Source: SVQP01 sp045594705
GTDB lineage: Bacteria; Bacillota; Clostridia; Oscillospirales; CAG-272
Direction: 5' to 3'
DNA: 58,656 nucleotides
Assembly (NCBI GenBank): GCA_045594705.1
Contig: JAZNZB010000001.1
Location: 1 to 58,656 of the forward strand
The number at the start of each line of letters is the position of its first letter. The first letter of the stretch is position 1. Below the pieces are notes generated by a model. The model was not told where the DNA came from. It did no database searches and saw only the letters and a program-made list of their open reading frames with translations. The translations under genes and the position numbers were made by a program. This document shows, piece after piece, positions 8,002 to 15,003 of the stretch.

Positions 8002-8976
8002 ATGATGAAGCGATTTCAAATTTTTTGTATGATACTGTCGTTGTGCACTTGTCTTTGCGCCTGCGCTTGTGTTGGCGGAGATGAGATGGCAACGGAGGAT
8101 CAAACGGTCTGGTTGAATATGAACGACGCGTATCCGACAGCCTCTCTGCCTGCGGCTGATCAAGGAACGCCGGCCAAGGTCATTTTGCTGCTCGGACAGA
8201 GCAACGCGACGGGCTGCTCGCTGACCTCGTATTTGCAAGAATGCGTGGGCGAGGAACAGTACGCGGCTTATGAGGCGGGATACGAGTCGGTGCGCATCAA
8301 TTATTGTTTGGATGACCACAAATATACCTCGGGTGGTGCGTTTGTCAAAACCGATCTTTCGTGCGCTGCGGGAGATGGTTACTTTGGCCCGGAGGTGGGC
8401 ATGGCCGAGGTGCTGGCAGGAGCTTATCCCGATGAAACCGTGTTCATTCTCAAATACTCCATGTCGGGATATTCCTTGCATCACCATTGGCTTTGCGCAG
8501 GCGAGCGCGGCTCGATCTACGAGGCTTGCATGGCTTTTGTCAAGACCTATCTGCAGGCGTTGACCGACGCGGGCTATGACGCGCGCGTGGGCGCTGTTTG
8601 CTGGATGCAGGGGGAGTCGGATACCACCGATTTCAAGGCCTCCAAGTACCTTGCCAATCAGAGTGCGTTTGCGTCGTATCTGCGCGAGGATCTTGCCGAC
8701 TATGCTGAGCAGGGCGGCATTTACTTGATCGATGCGGGCATCTCCAACAGCCCCTATTGTGAGCCCGCATATCCTGCTATCAATGAGGCAAAGGCTGCGT
8801 TTGCCGCGCAGTCCGAGCTGAATTTGTATTTTTCTACCATTGACGCGGGCTATACCGTACACAAAGAGCCCGAGGGAGACCCCGATTGGGGACATTATGA
8901 TGCCGAGAGCGAGCTTGCGCTGGGGCACAGGTTCGGCGAGCTGATCGTGGAGAGCTACGAGCAGAGAACAAATTGA
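8002..8976 (+). CDS. SASA-domain carbohydrate acetylesterase (CE6-like), exported
   Basis: A 324-residue protein. It begins with a signal peptide rich in Cys (about 1-25) that includes a lipobox-like LCAC, so it may be a lipoprotein. The mature part carries the SASA (sialate O-acetylesterase / CE6) SGNH-hydrolase pattern: LLGQSNATG (about 71-79) with the nucleophile Ser, CWMQGESD (about 211-218), and a C-terminal HYDAES. It should remove O-acetyl groups from glycans, for example acetylated pectin or xylan. The ATG immediately follows the previous stop, with only a weak ribosome site. Context beside GH28-like, GH106-like and GH78 genes supports a plant-glycan role. Confidence 0.82.
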   Translation: MMKRFQIFCMILSLCTCLCACACVGGDEMATEDQTVWLNMNDAYPTASLPAADQGTPAKVILLLGQSNATGCSLTSYLQECVGEEQYAAYEAGYESVRINYCLDDHKYTSGGAFVKTDLSCAAGDGYFGPEVGMAEVLAGAYPDETVFILKYSMSGYSLHHHWLCAGERGSIYEACMAFVKTYLQALTDAGYDARVGAVCWMQGESDTTDFKASKYLANQSAFASYLREDLADYAEQGGIYLIDAGISNSPYCEPAYPAINEAKAAFAAQSELNLYFSTIDAGYTVHKEPEGDPDWGHYDAESELALGHRFGELIVESYEQRTN

Positions 8977-8988
8977 AAGGAGTGTGCC

Positions 8989-9735
8989 GTGTCTACCAAG
9001 TATTTAAGCGAGATCGTACTGGAAGAAGTGCCGAATGAGCAGTCCTATCTGAAAGGACTTCCCGTGGTGCAATATCTTTGCAAGCATCCGCACCTTGTGC
9101 TGGATGCGGACGTGACCATACTTGTCGGAGAGAACGGCACGGGGAAATCCACGCTTTTGGAGGCTGTGGCGGTTGCCTGCGGATTTAATCCCGAGGGCGG
9201 CTCGCGCAATTTCAATTTTTCCACCAACGCCACGCATTCCGAGCTGCACAAGTGCCTGCGCGTGGTGCGTCGCGCCTATCCCAAGGACGGATATTTTTTG
9301 CGTGCGGAAAGCCTTTACAACGTGGCGACCAATATTGAGGAGCTGGACAGGCAGCCCGCCTTTTCACCGCCGTTGGTGGAGAGCTACGGCGGCAGATCGC
9401 TGCACCATCAGTCACACGGAGAGAGCTTTCTTGCGCTGGTGCAAAACCGACTGGGCGGCAACGGGCTTTATCTGTTCGATGAGCCCGAGGCTGCGCTATC
9501 TCCTATGCGTCAGCTGACGCTGCTGTCCGAGATTGACCGTCTTGTAAAGAGCGGCTCACAGCTGCTCATCGCCACGCATTCACCCATTCTGATGGCGTAT
9601 CCGGGGGCTTGCATCCTGGAGCTTTCGGAAAAGGGTATCCGCCGCGTGGAATACCGCGAGACCGAGCATTATCGCGTCACGCGCGAATTTTTGGAAAATC
9701 CCGAGCGAATGGTGCATTATTTGCTGGAGGAATAA
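8989..9735 (+). CDS. AAA-type ATPase (COG3910-like)
   Basis: A 248-residue soluble ATPase of the ABC-ATPase-like AAA class. Walker A is GENGTGKST (47-55), an SHGES signature lies near residue 144, Walker B is LYLFDEPEA (about 159-167), and the switch His is in ATHSPILM (about 197). It resembles predicted small ATPases of unknown role that act without a membrane partner; no partner gene is adjacent. GTG start with AAAGGAG at the right distance, 12 bases after the esterase stop, so it is probably cotranscribed. Confidence 0.85.
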   Translation: MSTKYLSEIVLEEVPNEQSYLKGLPVVQYLCKHPHLVLDADVTILVGENGTGKSTLLEAVAVACGFNPEGGSRNFNFSTNATHSELHKCLRVVRRAYPKDGYFLRAESLYNVATNIEELDRQPAFSPPLVESYGGRSLHHQSHGESFLALVQNRLGGNGLYLFDEPEAALSPMRQLTLLSEIDRLVKSGSQLLIATHSPILMAYPGACILELSEKGIRRVEYRETEHYRVTREFLENPERMVHYLLEE

Positions 9736-9774
9736 AGCAAAATCGGGCTGCAAAATTAGTGAAATTTGGTAAAT

Positions 9775-9812
9775 AAGGGCTGCGTCAAGAATGATTCAGC
9801 CCTTTGCTTTAT
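9775..9812 (+). terminator. Terminator of the AAA ATPase gene
   Basis: Arms AAGGGCTG (9775-9782) and CAGCCCTT (9797-9804) followed by a T-rich tail. It is the left neighbour of the palindromic element at 9831. Confidence 0.7.
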
Positions 9813-9830
9813 TTAAGAAAATAACAGTTG

Positions 9831-10113
9831 CCCAGATTTATCAGCCCGCCCCTTTTCCCGCAGACATTCACTCCACTGCGTTCCGTTCATTGCGGGTCCT
9901 CTTCCCAGGGGGTACGCCTTTTTGGCGCGTATCCGTTTTGTTGACTTTTCCCTTATGGGATACCTTTCAAGTTGTCCGTCTTATGACGCTGCTCAATGCG
10001 GGCAACTTACATAAGGCGTCCCCATCGGGGAAGAGGACCCGCAGCGAGTGGAGCACGGCGAAACGAGCGTCCGCGGGAAAAGGGGCGGGCTAAACACATT
10101 GGGAAAGCTTTAT
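9831..10113. repeat. Full copy of the dispersed palindromic element
   Basis: An imperfect palindrome of about 280 bp. The left end (AGCCCGCCCCTTTTCCCGC, from about 9842) mirrors the right end (GCGGGAAAAGGGGCGGGCT, ending about 10092). The interior pairs GGGTCCTCTTCCC with its complement near 10030. The copy at 14579-14853 has the same order and orientation. It fills the gap between two convergent terminators (9775-9812 plus and 10133-10171 minus). No gene is seen in 9736-10210. Confidence 0.8.
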
Positions 10114-10132
10114 ATTGTGAAATAATCTATTG

Positions 10133-10171
10133 AAAAAAACAGGAATCTGCTCGAAATCGAACAAATTCCTG
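10133..10171 (-). terminator. Terminator of the GH106-like gene
   Basis: Minus-strand arms at 10165-10171 and 10140-10146 (CAGGAAT / ATTCCTG) with a loop almost identical to the MATE terminator, then seven Ts. Confidence 0.85.
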
Positions 10172-10210
10172 CTGTTTTTTTGCTATTTTCCAGCCCCATG
10201 GGCTGCTTTT
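10172..10210 (-). repeat. 3'-end module, copy B
   Basis: After the GH106-like stop, the minus strand reads GCAGCCCATGGGGCTG, an A-rich tail with ATAGC, then the terminator. It is a close relative of the segment at 191-227. Confidence 0.7.
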
Positions 10211-12451
10211 TTATTCACCCAGCAAGGGCTGCACGAACAGTGCGCGGCAGGATTGCACGGTAGCGGTGTCTTCTACTTCATAGATCTCGCCGCTGACGGG
10301 ATCGTAAATGCGGTAGCCCACGGCACCCTCGAACGAGAGCTTGACTTCTGCATCCCTCTTGAAGGTGTTGGCAAGGAAGAAGAATCTGACGCCGTCCTTT
10401 TCATAGGGCGAGACGTAGACGTATCTTGCCGCGGTGCTTACACGCAGCTCGGGCACGGTGGTCACTGCAGAGACTACCTCGGTGTACTTCTGACAAAGCA
10501 GGCCTGCATGCTTTGCGCTCAAAGCTTCCAGCTCTGCCTGGTTTTCCTCGCGGAATGCGATCGAAGGCATCTCGCCAACGAATACCACGTTAACGCCCTT
10601 TTCGATCAAAGCGTCCAGCACGCGCATGCTTTCAATATCCATCACGGTCGCGCTCGGCACGATGACGGTGGTAAAGAGGAAGTTGCCCACCAAAAGGCCG
10701 CTCGAAGTCACGCGGCCGCCCTGCATGGAGGCGTCGTCCAGGAATACGTAATCAAGGCCCTCTCTGCGAATGCCCTCGGTGATCTGGTTAACCAACTTAT
10801 CGTTGGTCTTTGCCCAGCTCTTGGCATCGTAGAGATTTTGCGAGGAGGGGGCTTCATAGGTTCCGGCTGCTGCGTTGATGGGATAGTAAACGGCAACCTG
10901 AGAGAGATTCTGCGCGCCCACGGTCATAGAGCCAAGGCGGCCGACGTAGGTGTTGAATACCTGCGCGGTGGCGGGATCGTTGTTTGCCTGGGAATAGTAG
11001 GACGTGATCTGATTGCCGCCGTCAAAGTATGCAAAGGTCATGGTACCAAGTGCATAGTTCAAATGGTCCTTGGCAAATTCATCGGGGTTTGCCGCGGGGC
11101 AGATCTCAATCATCACGCGCTCCTTGCCCGCAAGCCATGCAGGGGAGGAGGCGTACTTGCCGCCCGTGGACATATCGTTGAGATACTGTGCAGGACGAAC
11201 GTCCAGAATGTCAAAGCCGGGATATCCCATGCTCTGCGAGCACTTGATATAGTCGCCGTATACGGGGACGTGATAGAACATCTGCTCTTCAAGCAGCAAA
11301 TGTCCCGAGAGCTGCGTGCCGTGTGCCTTGCACCACTCCTGGATCTGACCGAAGAAGTTTTCGGAAACCAGGTCGCCCACGTGCGCATAGAACTGTGCAC
11401 GCACGCGCTGCGCCTCGGCGCTGTCGCCGCTATAGATCAGCGGCAGAAGCGGACGGGGATCGTAGCCGTATTTGGCTTCAAAGGTATCAAAAATATCGTA
11501 ATCATAGGGAATAACGGGGTCGTTGAGGTGGCCGGGCATGATGTGATGTCCTGCCAGCAGCTGTGCCTCGTCGTCAAAGACCGCCTCGATGACCTCGGGG
11601 AAATCCTCGATCGCGCCCTCGTAGGTATCAAAGGTGACCTCGATAAAGCGCGCGACCGCATCGCGGTTGAGAATGTTGGGATAAGAGGAGTTCCACTCAA
11701 AATGGTAGCTGTAGTTGGCCACGCAGTAGACGTATGCGCGCCAGTCACCGTCCGTTCCTTCCACCACGACGTTGTTGCCCTCGATCTTGGGCTCAAAGGT
11801 CGTGAAGGTATCGCCGGTTTGCATCAGCGCGTATTCGATCTTGATAAAACCATCGGGCAGGGCAGAGGTCTTCTTGGTCTTTCCGCTGCCTGCAAATTCC
11901 AGCTCCACCAGTCGCACGGCTGCGTATTCGGGGTGATCCTTGCAAGTCAGGTCTCCTGCCGAGCCGCTGGGGTAGCCCTTTTCGTCGTACAGCCAGACGC
12001 GGAAGCCCTGGTCGTGCAGAGCCTGCACGAAGTCGTTGAATTGCGCCAGTGCAAGCGGGGACTCAAGGTAATTGTCATCCCATACGGCGTTGGTCGCAAG
12101 ACCGCCAAAGCCGAATTCGGCAAAGGTCTTGACCTTATCGGCAGAGGACTCACCGCGAATGTTTTGGAAGTGGTGCTCAATGCGCAGCGCGCGGTATTTG
12201 TTTTCGGGAGTTGTAAAGGCGTTGTTTTCAATCAGCATAGTATTCTGTATTTCTGCAGTCAGGGGAGGTCTTATAATGATCTCCTCTTCGGTGGTTGGAA
12301 TGCTTGCGGAATGATTCGGGTCGTCGGGTGTTTCCGGGGTCTGACCCGAAAGGGCAGGATCGGCCAGCGCGTAGAGCGAGCCGCCCAGTACCAGCACGGC
12401 GGCCAGGGCATAGCAGGTCACCGCAAGGATCAGCTTATTTGCTTGCTTCAT
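10211..12451 (-). CDS. Membrane-anchored GH106-like glycoside hydrolase (alpha-L-rhamnosidase-related)
   Basis: A 746-residue protein. An N-terminal membrane helix (about 7-28) places the enzyme outside. The N-terminal catalytic region shows the GH106-type text GFGGLATNAVWDDNY (about 112-126) and VWLYDEKGYPSGSAG (about 151-165). Later acidic patches include VFDDEAQ, in keeping with a (beta/alpha)8-barrel hydrolase. Length is shorter than many GH106 enzymes, so the C-terminal accessory domains may be reduced. The start overlaps the preceding CBM gene by 17 bases, which implies translational coupling. Substrate is inferred as rhamnose-containing plant polysaccharide. A more distant family with the same barrel is possible. 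Confidence 0.72.
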   Translation of the reverse strand: MKQANKLILAVTCYALAAVLVLGGSLYALADPALSGQTPETPDDPNHSASIPTTEEEIIIRPPLTAEIQNTMLIENNAFTTPENKYRALRIEHHFQNIRGESSADKVKTFAEFGFGGLATNAVWDDNYLESPLALAQFNDFVQALHDQGFRVWLYDEKGYPSGSAGDLTCKDHPEYAAVRLVELEFAGSGKTKKTSALPDGFIKIEYALMQTGDTFTTFEPKIEGNNVVVEGTDGDWRAYVYCVANYSYHFEWNSSYPNILNRDAVARFIEVTFDTYEGAIEDFPEVIEAVFDDEAQLLAGHHIMPGHLNDPVIPYDYDIFDTFEAKYGYDPRPLLPLIYSGDSAEAQRVRAQFYAHVGDLVSENFFGQIQEWCKAHGTQLSGHLLLEEQMFYHVPVYGDYIKCSQSMGYPGFDILDVRPAQYLNDMSTGGKYASSPAWLAGKERVMIEICPAANPDEFAKDHLNYALGTMTFAYFDGGNQITSYYSQANNDPATAQVFNTYVGRLGSMTVGAQNLSQVAVYYPINAAAGTYEAPSSQNLYDAKSWAKTNDKLVNQITEGIRREGLDYVFLDDASMQGGRVTSSGLLVGNFLFTTVIVPSATVMDIESMRVLDALIEKGVNVVFVGEMPSIAFREENQAELEALSAKHAGLLCQKYTEVVSAVTTVPELRVSTAARYVYVSPYEKDGVRFFFLANTFKRDAEVKLSFEGAVGYRIYDPVSGEIYEVEDTATVQSCRALFVQPLLGE

Positions 12452-13307
12452 TGCGCTTCCCCCTTACGTAGGATACGGTTAAGGCAATACCAGAGGCAAG
12501 CAGGATGACGCCGACTGCGATCATAGTGCAGGTGAAGATCAGGGTTTGCGTGCCTATGCCCGCGCTTGTCTGATCAGTAATAGCGGTCTCGGTTTCCTTT
12601 GGCTCATTGGTATCGGCTTCGGTTATGGGTGCTTCGGTCGTAGGCGCTTCGGTCGTGGGAGCCTCGGTCGAAGGTGCTTCGGTGGTGGGAGGCTCGGTGG
12701 TGGGCGCCTCAGTCGTGGGAATCTCGTAGGGCTCGCCCGTGTAAGAGACCGTCTTCATGGAGCAGTCGTCAAGGATCAGATTGCGGAAATTCTTTGTCGT
12801 GTCCTCGTCGCCGTTCATGGGCGTGACTAAATAAAACTCGGCAATATCCAATTCATCCTGCCAGGAAACGGATACCGTGCCTTGGATGTGCGTCCATTCC
12901 TGCGTCACGGTCACCCATTGCGTGGTGACCCAGTGCTGCGCGCCGCTTTTGCTGTAAAGACCCAGCGCGATCTGCATCTCTACGGGCTGGGCGTTCGCAT
13001 CTGCCAGACGCACCCAGGCGGAAAGCTCATATGTACCGTGGCCGTAGTGTGACAGGGGCTTGGTGATATACTGTCTTGCAATATCGGTCGAATGCTCGCG
13101 CTTGGTGATGCTGAAAGCACCGTTTCCGGAATGTGCCTCGGTTGTATAATCCACCGTGGCTTTATAGTATTTTTCCCAATCAAGAGTCACGTCTTCAAAG
13201 TCACCGTTCAAAAGCAGCTCGTAGCCCTCGCTCTCCTCGGCGTAAGTCGGAAGGGCAAGCGCGCCAAACAACATGATGGCGCAGAATAAGAGTGCAAGCT
13301 TTTTCAT
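12435..13307 (-). CDS. Surface protein with CBM4/9-like carbohydrate-binding domain and C-terminal anchor
   Basis: A 290-residue protein. Signal peptide 1-22 (MKKLALLFCAIMLFG...YAEE). Residues about 28-185 look like a CBM4/CBM9/CBM22-type beta-sandwich: LLLNGDFEDV at the start, AHSGNGAFSI, ELSAWVRL, and a terminal LDDCSM. A Thr/Glu/Pro linker of TEAPTTE repeats follows (about 200-240), then a membrane helix and a basic tail. No catalytic domain is present, so it probably holds glycan at the surface for the GH106-like enzyme encoded next. The start at 13307 follows GGAGG; upstream frame residues to 13424 run through the promoter and are rejected. Confidence 0.82.
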   Translation of the reverse strand: MKKLALLFCAIMLFGALALPTYAEESEGYELLLNGDFEDVTLDWEKYYKATVDYTTEAHSGNGAFSITKREHSTDIARQYITKPLSHYGHGTYELSAWVRLADANAQPVEMQIALGLYSKSGAQHWVTTQWVTVTQEWTHIQGTVSVSWQDELDIAEFYLVTPMNGDEDTTKNFRNLILDDCSMKTVSYTGEPYEIPTTEAPTTEPPTTEAPSTEAPTTEAPTTEAPITEADTNEPKETETAITDQTSAGIGTQTLIFTCTMIAVGVILLASGIALTVSYVRGKRNEASK

Positions 13308-13335
13308 ATAACACCTCCGTATTTGTGATGATTTC

Positions 13336-13364
13336 ATTATAACATAACAATACCGGTGGCGCAA
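13336..13364 (-). promoter_or_regulatory. Promoter of the CBM / GH106-like operon
   Basis: Minus-strand TTGCGC (13359-13364) and TATAAT (13336-13341) with a 17-base spacer. Confidence 0.7.
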
Positions 13365-13490
13365 GAGAAAGTTGCATAATTTGCTTAAAAACGGAGCGAA
13401 TAAAAATATTTTCCGATTTTTCAATTTATGCTAAACTTTTTGCAAAAATTTACGACTATAATAGTGAAAGGACAAAAAGGAGGATCGGAT

Positions 13491-14468
13491 ATGATGAAAC
13501 GTTTGCTGACGGTGCTTTGTGTTGCTGCTTGCGTGCTGTGCTTGGTTAGCTGTGATCGGTACGAGCAGCCGGTGCTTGATCCCGAACAGCCGACTGCCTA
13601 TGCAGGTGAGGATATGTTTTATTGTAACGGCATACAGGCCTTTGATCGGGAAGGGATCTTGCTGCCGGATTTTGAGGTGCAATCATCCGTGAGCTCGCGC
13701 TACGGGATAGCCCTGACCTATCAGAACGTGACGCCCCTGCAAATGTCCGTTTACCGTGCTCAAATGAAAAATGCGGGATTTTCGCCGGTCGAAACCGAAT
13801 ATCATACGTATTTTTATTCCGATACCTGCTTTGTCGGCACGTCTTACACCAAGGATCTCTCCACGGGAGAGGTGCAGCTGTGGTGGTATACCAAGAGCGG
13901 CGATGCTCCGGATGGAGGGCTTGGGGCGGATGCAGCCAAGCAGAGGATCGGCACGGATTGTCCGTACACGCTGATCGACGTCACTCCCAAAGGGGTGTAC
14001 GACTCCGCAGGCGGTCAGATCTTCTATATCCCACCCTATGAACGGGAGGCGCAAACGGACGAGAACGGCTACGCCACCGCCACGTACGTGCTTCACGATC
14101 TTTATTTTGTCACGGATGCATACGCCCTGCCCATCGGCTTTACCTGCTTTGCCATAGCGGACCTTGACGGCAACGGTCAGAACGAGTTCTGGACGTTTGC
14201 CTACGGACCGACGTCCGGGGTGTTCACCTTTTATCTGTTTGGCTTTGAGGACGGAGCGATCAAGTATCAGACCTTGCATCAGACAGAGCATGGGCAGCTT
14301 TATTTCTCGCACGACGGCATGGGGCTTTGCATTGAGCATAAGCATCCCGAATACGAGGACGGAAAGATAGCGGGTTATACGGTCAAGCAATGCAGGATTG
14401 CGATCATTGACGGAAAGGCATACGTCACCTATCATGGTGTACCCCTTGATCTTTGGGGCATGCGGTGA
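13491..14468 (+). CDS. Lipoprotein of unknown function with an EF-hand-like loop
   Basis: A 325-residue predicted lipoprotein. The lipobox is LVSC (Cys about 21), after a short hydrophobic signal. The body is unrecognised. A DLDGNGQNEF segment near residue 225 looks like the calcium-binding loop of EF-hand or FG-GAP/VCBS proteins. The C-terminal half (about 215-300) resembles beta-propeller-like repeats in other lipoproteins, which is only a suggestion. The start at 13491 has AGGAGG seven bases upstream; a second ATG follows directly. It is divergent from the CBM operon. Confidence 0.75.
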   Translation: MMKRLLTVLCVAACVLCLVSCDRYEQPVLDPEQPTAYAGEDMFYCNGIQAFDREGILLPDFEVQSSVSSRYGIALTYQNVTPLQMSVYRAQMKNAGFSPVETEYHTYFYSDTCFVGTSYTKDLSTGEVQLWWYTKSGDAPDGGLGADAAKQRIGTDCPYTLIDVTPKGVYDSAGGQIFYIPPYEREAQTDENGYATATYVLHDLYFVTDAYALPIGFTCFAIADLDGNGQNEFWTFAYGPTSGVFTFYLFGFEDGAIKYQTLHQTEHGQLYFSHDGMGLCIEHKHPEYEDGKIAGYTVKQCRIAIIDGKAYVTYHGVPLDLWGMR

Positions 14469-14485
14469 ATATTTGGGGTTGAAAT

Positions 14486-14514
14486 AACGAGGCTGCGAAA
14501 TAAGCGGCAATATT
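14486..14514 (+). repeat. 3'-end module, degenerate copy C
   Basis: After the lipoprotein stop, the plus strand reads GAGGCTGCGAAATAAGCGGC and then runs into the terminator hairpin. The CCCCATGGGG palindrome of the other copies is lost, but the tail GGCTGCGAAATAAGCGG is conserved. Confidence 0.6.
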
Positions 14515-14557
14515 GCAGGAGTTTGATTAATTTGGATCAGATTCCTGCTTCTTTTTT
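14515..14557 (+). terminator. Terminator of the lipoprotein gene
   Basis: Arms GCAGGA (14515-14520) and TCCTGC (14543-14548) with a loop containing GATTAATTTGGATC, followed by a T run. Confidence 0.75.
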
Positions 14558-14578
14558 CGATTCAATGTAGTTTTCTTC

Positions 14579-14853
14579 ACGATATCAAACTTTCCCAATG
14601 TGTCCAGCCCGCCCCTTTCCCCGCGGGCACTCACTCTGCTCTGCGTCGTTCGTTGCGGGTCCCCTTCCCCGAAGGGGACGGCTTTGCAGCGCGCATCCGT
14701 TTCGCTGACTTCTCCCTTCGTGGGATACTTTTTCTTACACGTCTTATGACACATTTCTATGCGGACAACCGGCATAAGCCGTCCCCACAGGGGAAGGAGG
14801 GTTCCCGTAGCGTAGCGTAACGGGAGGAAGGGGTCGTATAAAGAGTTTGGGCA
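14579..14853. repeat. Full copy of the dispersed palindromic element
   Basis: It begins TTTCCCAATGTGTCCAGCCC and continues with GCCCCTTTCCCCGCGGGC. It ends with GGAAGGGGTCGTATAAAG and a TTTGGGCAAG tail. Internal blocks (GCGCATCCGTTT, GGGATAC, CGTCTTATGAC, AAGCCGTCCCCA) match the 9831-10113 copy in order and orientation. It lies directly after the lipoprotein terminator. The gene-free stretch 14469-15003 contains the module, terminator, this element and the GH78 promoter, and nothing else I can identify. Confidence 0.8.
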
Positions 14854-14941
14854 AGTGGTAATTTCTTGAAACAGCCCTTGTTTCAAAATATCCGCTAATT
14901 CATCAGCCCATAGGCAACCCCTTACTTTTTTGCTGTCGCTC

Positions 14942-14970
14942 TTGCAAAGTGTAGCGTTTTATGGTAATAT
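14942..14970 (+). promoter_or_regulatory. Promoter of the GH78 gene
   Basis: TTGCAA (14942-14947), 17-base spacer, TAATAT (14965-14970). AAAGGAG at 14991-14997 precedes the ATG. Confidence 0.6.
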
Positions 14971-15003
14971 ATTAGTGAACGTATCTTCCGAAAGGAGTTT
15001 TTT

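Noticed and set aside
10130..12508. A 792-codon open frame on the plus strand opposite the GH106-like and CBM genes
   Set aside because: It mirrors the codon structure of the real minus-strand genes. The minus-strand product has a signal anchor, glycosidase motifs, a ribosome site and a promoter; the plus-strand product is composition-biased with no recognisable domain.
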